The notes under the pieces: generated by a model
The model's input: only the letters and a program-made list of their open reading frames with translations
What the model was told of the DNA's origin: nothing
Database searches by the model: none
In this document: one piece after another, positions 42,999 through 53,085 of the stretch
Numbering within the stretch: the first letter of the stretch is position 1
Layout of the letters: every line of letters starts with the position of its first letter
Source: SIG622 sp045604705
Lineage (GTDB): Bacteria > Bacillota > Clostridia > Oscillospirales > CAG-382
DNA length: 64,000 nt
Direction of reading: 5' to 3'
Assembly (NCBI GenBank): GCA_045604705.1
Contig: JAZUOO010000013.1
Span: forward strand, 1-64,000
Program-made: the position numbers and the translations under genes

Positions 42999-44291
42999 TC
43001 AGATTATCGGCTTGATTTCGTTCATAACAAGACCTGTAATAAGCTTGGGATAAAAGTATGTAGATTTCTGCGGCATCTTTTCGCCTGCCGTTGCTACATC
43101 TTTGATTTGACGTACTTTTGTGGAGTTGAGAAGGAATGAACAGTTGTATGCTCCGCTCTTTACCTTTTCGATGGCTTCATCGTAGCTTCTTGTGTAGTTG
43201 AGATTAATCTGATTTGCCATGTTTTCTTTGTCGATGCCGAAAATCTTTTCGAGGATAAGATTGTGAAGTACGGAAACGTCAAGGCTCTTGTACGCATCGG
43301 ACTTGCTGTCGAGCATTTCATCAAGTGCCGCCTTTGCTTCTTCCGTGTCTTTCATGACAAGCAGATAGGAATCGTTCCCGTCAAAATATCCGAAAGCATT
43401 TTTATCCGCATTTTTAAGAAGTGCTTTTTCAAGACATTTCGGACAGTTCATCTTTTCAATACTGAAGTACTTTGCAATACCATCAAGTGCCTTTGCGCTG
43501 TTGAAATCCGTAAGATCTTTTACCATTCTGTGAGTGGGGAATACAACAAGACCTTCATGGTCGATGTCTGCAAGGAACATCATACAGTAGTTACCTGCAT
43601 GAGTATCATCCCCCATAACACCGTCCGAGATAAGCTTCTTCTTGAAGTTGAGTGCCGTTTCGTATCTGTGATGTCCGTCGGCTATGTACAGTTTCTTGTC
43701 TGCGAATGCTTTTTCAATGAACGCAATCTCTGCTTGGTCGTAAATACACCAGAGTCTCTGAACGATTCCCTCGTAGTCGGTGAATTCAACATCGGGAGCT
43801 CGCTCCGAAAGAGCGTCTATTTTTGTTCTTATGATTCTTTCTTCGTCGGTGTACATAGAGTAGATAGCCGAGAAGTTGCAGAATGTGGCGCTCATAAGAT
43901 TGAATCTGTCAGCTTTTGCCTTAGAAAGAGTTTCTTCGTGGGGAAGCACTACACCCTCAGAGAATTCGTGAAGCTTTACACGTGTATATATGCCCTTGAT
44001 TTTCCTGCGTTCTCCGTAAGCCGTAAATTCTTCCTCATATATGTAGATGCCCGGCTTTTCGTCCTTTGCGAGAATACCTGCCTTTTCCATTGCCGAAAGT
44101 TCTTCGGCTGCTGCCTTGTAGGGCTCATCGCCCTTGGGAAGCTCAAGCTTTACAATATTATTATCGCTTTTTTCAAGAAAGCCGAGACGCTCATCTTCGC
44201 TGATGATGTCATAGGGGGGACAAATGTTTTTTGATATGTCGCCTGCCTTTTCGGTGTATCGCAGTGCGCAAAATGCTTTGATCTGTGCCAT
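42999..44291 (-). CDS. DUF1015 family protein
   Basis: 430 residues with the family hallmark YIADGHHRYETALNFK (near 202-217), the N-terminal APPYD-like CPPYDIISEDER and PLHPEET-like LPHEETLSKAKADRFNLM. Cytosolic, no membrane segment. I can name the family but not a proven function for this member; the conserved His/Asp/Arg cluster suggests a phosphate-handling enzyme. Start ATG with AGGAGAG. Upstream of and co-directional with valS. Confidence 0.88.
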   Translation of the reverse strand: MAQIKAFCALRYTEKAGDISKNICPPYDIISEDERLGFLEKSDNNIVKLELPKGDEPYKAAAEELSAMEKAGILAKDEKPGIYIYEEEFTAYGERRKIKGIYTRVKLHEFSEGVVLPHEETLSKAKADRFNLMSATFCNFSAIYSMYTDEERIIRTKIDALSERAPDVEFTDYEGIVQRLWCIYDQAEIAFIEKAFADKKLYIADGHHRYETALNFKKKLISDGVMGDDTHAGNYCMMFLADIDHEGLVVFPTHRMVKDLTDFNSAKALDGIAKYFSIEKMNCPKCLEKALLKNADKNAFGYFDGNDSYLLVMKDTEEAKAALDEMLDSKSDAYKSLDVSVLHNLILEKIFGIDKENMANQINLNYTRSYDEAIEKVKSGAYNCSFLLNSTKVRQIKDVATAGEKMPQKSTYFYPKLITGLVMNEIKPII

Positions 44292-44334
44292 GAATTTCTC
44301 TCCTAATATATTTAATATAATAGTATACCACTAA

Positions 44335-44363
44335 ATTCTATCACAAATTTACGTATAATGCAA
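44335..44363 (-). promoter_or_regulatory. Promoter of the DUF1015 gene
   Basis: Minus strand TTGCAT (44363-44358), 17 bases, TAGAAT (44340-44335). The remaining gap to 44538 holds no gene or repeat. Confidence 0.55.
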
Positions 44364-44538
44364 GTGTTTTTTGAGTATTTTTAAAATTCGTCAATAAAAA
44401 ACGGTAAAAATACCATTTTTTTAAAATACACCGTGGTAGTTAATGAGGCAATGTATCAAAATCGACAAAAAACACAGGTGGTTTTAGTCTGAAATTACCA
44501 AAATCTGAAAATAGGGGATAAATATTTAAAAAAAATAT

Positions 44539-44566
44539 TGATTTTTAAAAGATTTCATGTTATAAT
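44539..44566 (+). promoter_or_regulatory. Promoter of the giant surface protein gene
   Basis: TTGATT (44539-44544), 16 bases, TATAAT (44561-44566), 39 bases before the start codon; AAGGAGTG is the ribosome binding site. Confidence 0.6.
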
Positions 44567-44605
44567 CTATCCGTGTATTAATATTTCTATAAGGAGTGTA
44601 GAAAA

Positions 44606-47600
44606 ATGAAGAAAATTCTATCGGCAGTTTTTGTTATGGCAATGCTCATAATTACTGCTACAATCACAGGCTCCGTTTTGGCGGCTGAACCCTATGTGTT
44701 CGATCCAAAAGCGGAAGATCTGGCGGATTATCCGGTTATTTACCTTGATGAAGCGAATGGAACCCTCAAGGGAACGGATGACATAGCCAAATCCACAGAC
44801 TCGACAAATGCATACAGGAGTATGTCGGATGCTGTGGGTGCTCTTGTGACAGCTAAAACCGAAGGTTATATTATCCTCGTTTCGGATTATACACTTAATA
44901 CATCCGTTGCGGCTAATAACGTTTTTGGTATTGCTTCAACCGGTCATTTCCCGAAACATGAAAAGATGGTTATACTCAGGGGTATGACCCGCGAAAACGG
45001 TACAAAGTCTAAAATGTACCTTGGTGGTATGCCATATGCTCAGGGACCGCTTTGGCTCCAGAATCTTGATTTTGTTTGCATTTCAAAGAATGATACATGT
45101 ATCGCTATGCATGGTTATGACTTCGGTTGGGGTACTCCCGGCGGTGACGCAAGCGATATTTCTTTCTCCAGAGCAGCTGCTGCAAACGGAGTCACACCTA
45201 CTACTCCTTCTATATTAGTCGGTGGTGACGGCGGTGGGCCTTATGACAGAAGCCCCGTTTTGAATTTCTATTCCGGTGTTTTCAAATTGGAACTTAAGCT
45301 TTCAGGTGCATACGGCAAGACAACGCTCAACGGTGATGTTACCATTAACAACTATGGTTGTGAGATGAGTGGTTCCATAACAAACGGTCACGGTCTTCCT
45401 GATCAGAATAATGGTAATATCAATATTAATATTTACGGCGGTAAATGGTCAGGCAGCCCTAAGCTTGTTACAAATGGTGAGTATTATAGCGGTTCTCTCA
45501 TCAGTACATCTTACGTAACGGGAAATGTCAACGTTACAATTTCCGGTTCGCCCGATCTTACAGGTCTCCAGAAGGTTAATATTTCAAGATATGCAAAAGT
45601 GCCGACTACAGAGAATGATTATTCAAGTGCGTTGGTGGATTCCGGCCTGGTGGGTACAGCAGTTCTTGATATGACCGGTTATACGGGTGCAGATAAAGCT
45701 ACTGTTATCTCCAGAATCGGCGGCTCTTTCGATGCAGCTCTTTGTAATTCTGTATTTGTTTCCGCATCCGGTAACGATGACAACGCAGGTACTGCCGATG
45801 CTCCCGTTGCAACATATGCAAAGGCAGTGGAGCTTCTCGGCGCCGAGGGCGGTGTTATGACAGTCCAAGGTGCATTTACGCTTGATTCCTATGCAGAATC
45901 TGAACGTACAGCTCTTGTCGTTATCACAGGTGATACACTTGTAGTAAACGGTGATTTTGAACTTGGCGGTACGACAATGTTCATGGACGTTGATATTAAA
46001 AACGGTACAAACGGTGCAATTGTTGCAGGCGGTAATGCTCTTTCCGTTATGGCTGATGTTAAGACATCCACAGGTGCAGGTGGCAAGTACATCGACCTTA
46101 TTGCAGGTAAGAGAGGAGAACTTGTTCCCGTTGATATCACAGTCAAGGCGGGTACATATAATATGATTGATCCCGCAGGTCTCGCAGACGGTTCCAACAT
46201 TGAAATTGCTTCGGGTGTCAGAACTATCGTAAGCGGTGTTCGTGCGGATAATGAGATTAGTGCTCTTGTTCTTGCCAATGGAACTATCACAAACGCAAGT
46301 ATCGAAGACGAAGAACCTATCGACTTTGTAGATGATCAGCAGGCTATCAAAATCTGTCCCGAGTCCGATGGTATAGCTTCCATCGTGTATACCGGCGAAT
46401 TCGATGGCACGGTATATAATTTTGGTTCTTTTGAATATTATCTCAACCTTAAGGATACAGATACAGTAACCGTAACACCTCAGCTCGTTATCAACGGTGT
46501 AACTTACACTGCTGAACAGACAGCGACAAATGGTTGGAATGTAGCGTCCTTTGATCTCTCCGACGTTGATGCAGTTTTCAATGAATTTACATTCTATCCT
46601 TACGGTCAGAACGTTGTTGCTGAATACAACAAGATGTATGTATTTTCTTTCAGGTTCTCACAGCTCAAGAGTAATGTAGCTCACGATTACGGTGAAATCG
46701 AAATTACCGAAAACGGTGATTACATTCCTGTTCTTGAAGACTTCATTCTTACATCAACAGAGCTTGTAAATACTAAAGCTATTACAGGTCTTAAAGTAGA
46801 AGATGTTATTTTCGTTGCAGGTTCTGCTACAAAGTATACTCCTGTTGATACAACAGGTCTTAAGGCTGATTACAATGTGCTTGAGGATGGAAATGTAATA
46901 TCTCTCAAAGGTGAGTTCTATCCTTATGTGAGAATTGAATACTACGTATACGGCAAAGACGAAGATGATTTCGGCACTGTATATCCCACACTACTGATTG
47001 GCGATAACACTTACAAGGCTAATGAAAAGCTCGAGTTCAACAAGTGGTGCGTAGCTACATTCAATGTTGTTGATGCGGGTAAATATAATCAATTCTCGTT
47101 CGTGCCTTACGGTGAAGCAGAAGGTGTTAATGAATGGAACAAGATGTATGTTCAGAAGATGTCCTTCTCGCAGGCAGAAAACAAAGCATTACCGGAGTAT
47201 TCCAAGCCCGATATGACAGACGATGGTGAGCTTACACCTTACGTATACGAGAATACTGACGGACTTCCTGTTGTTTACTACGCTAAGGGTGGTATATACA
47301 CAGGTGATTACACAGGCTCCACAGACTCCACACAGGCTTATGGTTCGGTTGATGCGGCTGTAAGTGCTATTGATGCAGCAGGCGGTGGCTATGTAATTCT
47401 TTGTGATGACTGGCGTGTTGCCGACAACAGATACCTTCCCAAACATACCAATATGGTAATCTTCAGAGGTAAGGAAAAGGAATCCAATGAAGGTAAGATC
47501 AAGTTTGAAGCATTCTACCAGACATACGCAAACGGTCCTACCACTTTTGAAAACCTTATCATTAGTTGGATTCGAAACCCGGTAGCGGGTGGTAGCAACG

Positions 47601-50600
47601 CAGACCTTGCTCTTATATGCTATGACTCCACAAAGAATCATAAGCTTGTTATGGGTAAATATGGTGTTGAAAATGACGTTGAAATCGTGAAATATACCGG
47701 ACAATTCCTTGATCTTATCGGTGCGGATATTACCATCAACAGCGGTAAATTTGGTATCCGTTTGGGAACATACGGTTCTAATAAAACTTTTGATGCTGTT
47801 AACATCACTCTTAACGGCGGTACATTGAACCATATTATTGCAACGTTTAACCATAATGGTACCAATGTCTCTCAAACCACAGTTAACGGAGATATTAATA
47901 TCAATATCAACGGTGGCAACTTCTCAAATTATGAAATTTCATTGGTCAATGGAATAAGAGGATTCAGAGGTCTGGAAACCCCCGGAAAATTAATTTGTAA
48001 AGGAAAAATCAATTACAACATCAGCGGAGGTGATTTCTCTGCTGTTGGAAGCAAAATTGTTCCCTATGTAATCGTCCCTGAGTATCCTTCAGAATGTGCC
48101 GGACCGATAACACTTAATCTCCTTGATTATACCGGTAACATTAAGGAATTGAGAGCAAAATTTGATGAGTCCCGTTTTGATGTGCTTAATGTTAATGCTA
48201 TATATCTTGATGACAACGGCGATGACAGCAATGATGGTCTTTCTGCAGATTCTGCAGTTGCAACTTTTGAAAAGGCATATGAACTTTTGACGACGGGTGA
48301 TGATCCGACAAAGACTTACAGCGGTAAGATTGTAGTTTCAGGCTCAGGTTACACTGTAAGAGGCGAAGTGGTTGAACCCGAACACGCTTCAGTTATCACA
48401 TACAACTGTGAGGGCGATGCAGCTATCAAGTTCGAAAGCGGCAAACTCATTCTCAGTGGCGATGCTGACTTCAAAAATGTTAAGTTCAGTGTAACAAATG
48501 CAGATTCCGCTGCAATAGTAGCAAACGGTCATAAACTCAATATTGCAGATACAGTTACTTGCTCCAATGAGTCAGGAGCTCCTTACCTTGATATTGTCGG
48601 CGGTAAAGAATCCGGAACTGTTGACTCTGTTGACGTTACAATCAACGGTGGTGATTTCGGTAATGTTATTGCCGGTGATTCCGTAACAGGTGATGTAAAT
48701 ATCACAGTTAACGGCGGAACAATCCACGGCAAGCTCGTTGGTGGTACATCCGCGGATAACGGTGTGATTGGCGGCAACTCTGTAATCACAATTAATGGCG
48801 GTACAATTGACGGTGAAGTAATTGGTGGTAACGAAGCTGCAGGTACTATTGAAGGAATGGTATCCATCAGCCTCAACGGCGGTACTTTCACATCAGGAGC
48901 ATCTATTATAGCTTCCAATACAGATGCCGGTGCAACAGTAGACGGCAACGCCGAGATTACGGTTAACGGCGGTGATTTCTCCGCAATGGAGGCTGATTCT
49001 ATCCAGCCCGGTATAGGTAGCTGCAATGACAAGATTTGTATCGACTATAGGAACTACAACGGCAATATATCCAATATTTCAAGCAAAATTGAAGATAAAT
49101 TTGATGTAACAATTGCACCTCCTGAACCCAAGCCTACATTCTCATCTAAGGATAAGGTTGTTCACATTATTGCAAATTACGGCGATCCCACAAAGGCACT
49201 CAAAGTAAACGTTCCTTTCAAGATTACGCAGACAGCGACCCAAATAGGCGATCCGATTGTAGTATCTCCCAAGCAGCTCAACCTTAAGGTTGACAGAGCG
49301 GATCATATTAATATGACACTTCAGACTGTTAAGGATACGGTTGATACAATCAGACTTGTTCCTAACCATAATCCTACAAGGGGCTCAGGAATCGTAATTG
49401 ACGGTTACAACATTAACGGCAGAGGCGTGGATGTTTCCACACATAAGTATATCGAAATTGTATACTACTATACTGTGCCCCAGGGCGAATCACCTGCGGT
49501 TCAGAACATGGCTATCCAGTATCTTGGTAACTTTGCAGGTAAGATCAGCGGCACATCCGCAGATCTCGTTCCTAACAAATGGACAACAGCTCTCATCGAC
49601 CTGTCTTCCGTATCTGAAGGCTTATCCGGTGCACTTCAGCAGTACCACTTCTATCCCATGGGTATGGATAAGAAGGGTACAGACGTTCCCGTAACACAGT
49701 ACATTGATATTGCAAGCATGACCTTCTATACAAATATGCCTAAGACTACAGTCCAGGGTGGCAACGCTCCCGATCCTAAGCTTGAGGCTGAGGAAGAAAA
49801 GGAAACACAGGCTAATAATAATCCCGCTAAGGCTGAAAATATTGTTGTTGATGTAGTTGATCTTACGTCTGTAGTTGGTAACTCTGGTGCGTTCACGGCA
49901 GCTCAAGTTACCAAGGATGGTATGACTGTTATGGAATATACTCCTAACACTGAGTCCAATAAGGAACTCAGAATCGAGGGTTACAACTGTATGGGTAGAG
50001 AAATTTCTCTTAACGAATATCAGTATCTTACATTGAAGATATTCGTTGAAACAGAAAGAACAGATGTAACATTCATTCCTGCAATCGGTGTTCAGCGTGG
50101 TGGTGTTGCAGATAATCCCGAAGCGGTAAAGGCTAGTACAATTACAGCCGGAACTGCCCTCACTCCCAACAAATGGACAACAGTTACATTTAAGCTTACC
50201 CCCGCAGATCCAGCATTCCACATTACCCGTCAGTTCCATATTGCTCCTGTCGGTATTATCAAGGGTAACGCAATGAAGGCAGGCGAAAAATTCTACCTCG
50301 CTGAATTTGTACTCTCCGCAAAGCCTCCAAGAACAGCAGCTTCAGAAGATGATGAAGTGTATGTAGAAGCTGAAGTAATCGAAGAAGCTCCCGCGGTTGT
50401 GGTTGGAGCTGCAAAGCTTATCAACTCTGCAGGAAGTTCTGCAACATTCAAGTCTTCCGTTGAAGTATTTGACGGCAAGCAGGTTGTAAAGATTGCTCCC
50501 TCAAATGTTTCTGCTCCCGTTTCTGTTGACGGTACAGCTATCTTTGGTGACACGGAACAGACTCCCGACGGTGCTCTCAGTCTCAGAAATCACAGATATG

Positions 50601-50902
50601 CAATTATCTCCTACTACTACGCTACAGAAGATACTAATGCCGAAAGAATTCCCGAATTCACACTCCTCGGCGGAAGAATCCAGGATAAGGGTAACGTAGT
50701 AAACAGCGTGGTTGCAAAGGGTACAGCAGCTCTTAAGAAGAACGAATGGGCGACAGCAGTTGTAAAACTCTCAGGCAATGGCGAAGGTATTCTTACATCA
50801 GGCTTCACCCTCAGACCCTTCGGTAACACAGCAGCAACAAATCTTGCAAATGGTGACATTCTCTACATTGAAAATATCACATTCGTATCAAATCGTCCTT
50901 AA
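44606..50902 (+). CDS. Giant secreted modular protein (2098 residues), unknown function
   Basis: A signal peptide (1-26, cut after VLA) directs export. Two related halves follow: a block with TDSTNAYRSMSDAV and HFPKHEKMVILRG (about 45-165), repeated at about 888-990 (TDSTQAYGSVDAAV, LPKHTNMVIFRG); a DUF1565-like segment at about 383 (GNDDNAG), repeated at 1198 (NGDDSNDG); and beta-helix-like NGG rungs, densest at about 1341-1460. Five similar beta-rich modules are marked by conserved tryptophans W644, W814, W1659, W1857 and W2048, each followed by a PxG and a terminal YxxxMxF-like strand. Acidic linkers precede modules 4 and 5. No LPxTG, SLH, dockerin or membrane anchor is seen, so it is probably secreted, self-assembling or bound by carbohydrate. 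Own promoter and terminator. Confidence 0.85.
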   Translation: MKKILSAVFVMAMLIITATITGSVLAAEPYVFDPKAEDLADYPVIYLDEANGTLKGTDDIAKSTDSTNAYRSMSDAVGALVTAKTEGYIILVSDYTLNTSVAANNVFGIASTGHFPKHEKMVILRGMTRENGTKSKMYLGGMPYAQGPLWLQNLDFVCISKNDTCIAMHGYDFGWGTPGGDASDISFSRAAAANGVTPTTPSILVGGDGGGPYDRSPVLNFYSGVFKLELKLSGAYGKTTLNGDVTINNYGCEMSGSITNGHGLPDQNNGNININIYGGKWSGSPKLVTNGEYYSGSLISTSYVTGNVNVTISGSPDLTGLQKVNISRYAKVPTTENDYSSALVDSGLVGTAVLDMTGYTGADKATVISRIGGSFDAALCNSVFVSASGNDDNAGTADAPVATYAKAVELLGAEGGVMTVQGAFTLDSYAESERTALVVITGDTLVVNGDFELGGTTMFMDVDIKNGTNGAIVAGGNALSVMADVKTSTGAGGKYIDLIAGKRGELVPVDITVKAGTYNMIDPAGLADGSNIEIASGVRTIVSGVRADNEISALVLANGTITNASIEDEEPIDFVDDQQAIKICPESDGIASIVYTGEFDGTVYNFGSFEYYLNLKDTDTVTVTPQLVINGVTYTAEQTATNGWNVASFDLSDVDAVFNEFTFYPYGQNVVAEYNKMYVFSFRFSQLKSNVAHDYGEIEITENGDYIPVLEDFILTSTELVNTKAITGLKVEDVIFVAGSATKYTPVDTTGLKADYNVLEDGNVISLKGEFYPYVRIEYYVYGKDEDDFGTVYPTLLIGDNTYKANEKLEFNKWCVATFNVVDAGKYNQFSFVPYGEAEGVNEWNKMYVQKMSFSQAENKALPEYSKPDMTDDGELTPYVYENTDGLPVVYYAKGGIYTGDYTGSTDSTQAYGSVDAAVSAIDAAGGGYVILCDDWRVADNRYLPKHTNMVIFRGKEKESNEGKIKFEAFYQTYANGPTTFENLIISWIRNPVAGGSNADLALICYDSTKNHKLVMGKYGVENDVEIVKYTGQFLDLIGADITINSGKFGIRLGTYGSNKTFDAVNITLNGGTLNHIIATFNHNGTNVSQTTVNGDINININGGNFSNYEISLVNGIRGFRGLETPGKLICKGKINYNISGGDFSAVGSKIVPYVIVPEYPSECAGPITLNLLDYTGNIKELRAKFDESRFDVLNVNAIYLDDNGDDSNDGLSADSAVATFEKAYELLTTGDDPTKTYSGKIVVSGSGYTVRGEVVEPEHASVITYNCEGDAAIKFESGKLILSGDADFKNVKFSVTNADSAAIVANGHKLNIADTVTCSNESGAPYLDIVGGKESGTVDSVDVTINGGDFGNVIAGDSVTGDVNITVNGGTIHGKLVGGTSADNGVIGGNSVITINGGTIDGEVIGGNEAAGTIEGMVSISLNGGTFTSGASIIASNTDAGATVDGNAEITVNGGDFSAMEADSIQPGIGSCNDKICIDYRNYNGNISNISSKIEDKFDVTIAPPEPKPTFSSKDKVVHIIANYGDPTKALKVNVPFKITQTATQIGDPIVVSPKQLNLKVDRADHINMTLQTVKDTVDTIRLVPNHNPTRGSGIVIDGYNINGRGVDVSTHKYIEIVYYYTVPQGESPAVQNMAIQYLGNFAGKISGTSADLVPNKWTTALIDLSSVSEGLSGALQQYHFYPMGMDKKGTDVPVTQYIDIASMTFYTNMPKTTVQGGNAPDPKLEAEEEKETQANNNPAKAENIVVDVVDLTSVVGNSGAFTAAQVTKDGMTVMEYTPNTESNKELRIEGYNCMGREISLNEYQYLTLKIFVETERTDVTFIPAIGVQRGGVADNPEAVKASTITAGTALTPNKWTTVTFKLTPADPAFHITRQFHIAPVGIIKGNAMKAGEKFYLAEFVLSAKPPRTAASEDDEVYVEAEVIEEAPAVVVGAAKLINSAGSSATFKSSVEVFDGKQVVKIAPSNVSAPVSVDGTAIFGDTEQTPDGALSLRNHRYAIISYYYATEDTNAERIPEFTLLGGRIQDKGNVVNSVVAKGTAALKKNEWATAVVKLSGNGEGILTSGFTLRPFGNTAATNLANGDILYIENITFVSNRP

Positions 50903-50915
50903 TGATGATTAGTAT

Positions 50916-50943
50916 GAGGGGGCAGAAATTGCCCCCTCTTTTT
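50916..50943 (+). terminator. Strong terminator after the giant gene
   Basis: A perfect 9-bp G/C-rich stem (50916-50924 with 50930-50938), loop of five, then TTTTTG. Confidence 0.9.
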
Positions 50944-51332
50944 GTGTAAATAAAATAATTCATACGTTAGTTATTGGCAATAAGACGTATCAGCAAAAAC
51001 AATATGAGAATTCAGACCATGATAACATTAAGCATTGGTGACAGTTTTTTGCGAGCAAAAGTATCTTTACGTGATAGCAGCAAAATACAATCGCAAAATT
51101 CACGCCCCGAATCTTTCTTACCTACCTGTAGGTTATAATGCACAGTGCTCCCGTCAACTGCCCTCGCGAATGTGACTTAGTCATTCGGCAAACTGTGTAA
51201 AAATGGAGTATTGTCGTATCGGAGCAGGTGAAGGCAAAGATTAAAACGGTTGAATACACAAAAGGGTGCTCAGAAATGGGCACTATATTTTTTATAGGGA
51301 AACGGTGCGAATTTAAAGCTGTTATGGACAAA
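50944..51332. other. Gene-free gap
   Basis: I see no supported gene, repeat copy or known RNA. A short near-palindrome ACCTACCTGTAGGT lies at about 51121-51134. Short open frames on both strands have no ribosome binding sites. Confidence 0.45.
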
Positions 51333-51686
51333 TCATTTATCTCTCAATTTGAACACCATCGCTGCGAGTGTAGAAAAAAATACTGCCGCAGTAATGCCAC
51401 CCGCAGTCCCTGTAAGTCCGCCGGTGAAAATTCCGGTAATGCCGTAATTGTCAATCGCTTTTCTAACACCTGTGATCAGTGAATGCCCGAATCCGGTAAG
51501 AGGCACCGTAGCACCGGCACCTGCAAAATCCGCAAGAGGTTTATAAATTCCGACTGCACTTAAAATCGCACCTGCAACAACGTACCCGGTAAGAATTCTC
51601 GCCGGAGTAAGCTTTGTTTTATCGATCAGCACCTGCGCAATAACACACAAAAGACCGCCGACCGTGAAAGACCAAAAATATTGCAT
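51333..51686 (-). CDS. spoVAE: Stage V sporulation protein AE (SpoVAE)
   Basis: Membrane protein of the SpoVA channel that moves dipicolinic acid in sporulation and germination. About 117 residues, four membrane segments; family wording GGLLCVIAQVLIDKTKLTPARILTGYVV and GAGATVPLTGFGHSL. I start at ATG 51686 (MQYFWSF) after AAAGGAA. It follows spoVAD by 83 bp. The usual spoVAC gene is absent from this place. Confidence 0.93.
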   Translation of the reverse strand: MQYFWSFTVGGLLCVIAQVLIDKTKLTPARILTGYVVAGAILSAVGIYKPLADFAGAGATVPLTGFGHSLITGVRKAIDNYGITGIFTGGLTGTAGGITAAVFFSTLAAMVFKLRDK

Positions 51687-51769
51687 AAAATAGTTCCTTT
51701 CATTTGCCGCATTCGAGAAGCTTGCTTGCAAATTATTAAAACCAAAAGAATGCGGCTATATTCGAAAAA

Positions 51770-52822
51770 TCATGAGCTAGGTTCGGTACTGAGCGTAACA
51801 AGATGAGCAACTGCCGGAATAGACATTCCCTGATACACACTCTTGGTACTCATCATAGCACCGGTTCCAATCATCGCGATCTTATTAAATTTCCTTTTTT
51901 TCAGATTCTCATAAAAATATCCCGCAGTAACCACCGCACTGCACCCGCATCCCGAACCACCACATCCGCAGTTCTGTTTTTTTAGATCATATATTAACAG
52001 ACCGCAGTCAGTAAGCTTGTTCTTCAGTGCCTCTTGATTGTCCTTCAGCAGCAAAGAAAGGAGTTTAGTACCCTCCCAACCGAGGTCGCCTGTCGCAACA
52101 TAATCGAAATCGTCAAATACCGACCCTTTTGATTCAATATACCTTGAAACAGTATCGGCAGCCGCAGTACACATAGCCGCGCCCATGTTTCCCGCATCCT
52201 TTATACCTCTGTCCGATACGATACCCGGAAGAGCCTCTGTAATATAGACGCCCGGACCATCAGAGCTGAAATCGAATTTTTCCTCGTCACACAAAATAAA
52301 TGCACCTGCACCTGTGACAGTATTCTGTGCAGTGGGACCTGAAAAAGAACCGTATCCGAGAGGAAATCTGAACTGTCTTTCAGCTGAACAAAAGTGAGAT
52401 GAAACCGCCACAGCAGCAGTTGACACAAAACCGGACTCTATCATCATTGCGGCACAAAGTAACCCCTCCGCACAGGTGGAGCAAGCACCGTAAAGTCCGA
52501 GATAGGGAATATCAAAATCTTCAAGCCCGTACCCTGAACCGCTACATTGATTCAACAGGTCTCCTGCAAGCAAAATATCAACAGACTTATCCGACATCGA
52601 AGCCTTAGACAATGCCGCTTCAAGTGCAGATTTGCAAAGAATACTCTCCGCTTTTTCAAAGGATTTTTCATTAACGAGCGGATCTTCAAAGCTCTTGTCA
52701 AGGTATTCCCCCAAGGGTCCCTCGCTCTCCTTGCTGCCTCCGACACATCCCGTAGATACTATCCTGATTTTCTTTTTAAAACGCATTACTTCACGGTTTG
52801 AAACATAATCAATAATATTCAA
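51770..52822 (-). CDS. spoVAD: Stage V sporulation protein AD (SpoVAD)
   Basis: Thiolase-like soluble protein of the SpoVA complex that binds dipicolinic acid. 350 residues, with GLYGACSTCAEGLLCAAMMIESG, RQFRFPLGYGSFSGPTAQNTVTGAGAF and a Gly/Cys-rich QNCGCGGSGCGCSA. The Cys-rich loop is also found in clostridial relatives. The start is TTG at 52822, with AGAGGTG seven bases upstream; the first ATG (12 codons on) has no binding site. A possible sigma-G promoter lies upstream. Confidence 0.93.
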   Translation of the reverse strand: MNIIDYVSNREVMRFKKKIRIVSTGCVGGSKESEGPLGEYLDKSFEDPLVNEKSFEKAESILCKSALEAALSKASMSDKSVDILLAGDLLNQCSGSGYGLEDFDIPYLGLYGACSTCAEGLLCAAMMIESGFVSTAAVAVSSHFCSAERQFRFPLGYGSFSGPTAQNTVTGAGAFILCDEEKFDFSSDGPGVYITEALPGIVSDRGIKDAGNMGAAMCTAAADTVSRYIESKGSVFDDFDYVATGDLGWEGTKLLSLLLKDNQEALKNKLTDCGLLIYDLKKQNCGCGGSGCGCSAVVTAGYFYENLKKRKFNKIAMIGTGAMMSTKSVYQGMSIPAVAHLVTLSTEPSS

Positions 52823-52844
52823 TGCTTACACCTCTTTTTTAGCT

Positions 52845-52873
52845 TAGTTTACCCGATTCTTTGAATGTTATTC
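52845..52873 (-). promoter_or_regulatory. Possible sigma-G (forespore) promoter of spoVAD
   Basis: Minus strand GAATA (52873-52869), 17 bases, TAAACTA (52851-52845), compared with the sigma-G consensus GnATR and CATnnTA. Forespore expression of spoVA fits; the match is partial. Confidence 0.35.
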
Positions 52874-52941
52874 GGCATTGGGAGAAAACAAAAATAATAC
52901 CGACTGTTTTCCGAATGTTTACAAATTAAGCAGAAAAACAC

Positions 52942-52971
52942 TTGACAAAATAATATTGATTGTGGTATAAT
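52942..52971 (+). promoter_or_regulatory. Sigma-A promoter of the rpmG-secE-nusG-rplKA operon
   Basis: TTGACA (52942-52947), 18 bases, TATAAT (52966-52971). Directly after it, ACCTC/GAGGT (52978-52982 with 52987-52991) forms a small hairpin with TGAA loop, then TTTTAT. Confidence 0.8.
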
Positions 52972-53085
52972 CAATTTACCTCTGAAGAGGTTTTTATTGT
53001 TATGCCCATTTGTAGGAAAAGGGCAATATGTAAAACCTTACTTGAGGGAGGTAAAAAATCTTTATATTTACCGGGAGGTGCAATC

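Noticed and set aside
43263..44234. A 323-codon frame on the plus strand opposite the DUF1015 gene
   Set aside because: Antisense shadow of a conserved gene, no domain, no start signals.
51228..51482. An 84-codon plus-strand frame overlapping spoVAE
   Set aside because: Mostly antisense to spoVAE, no binding site, no features.
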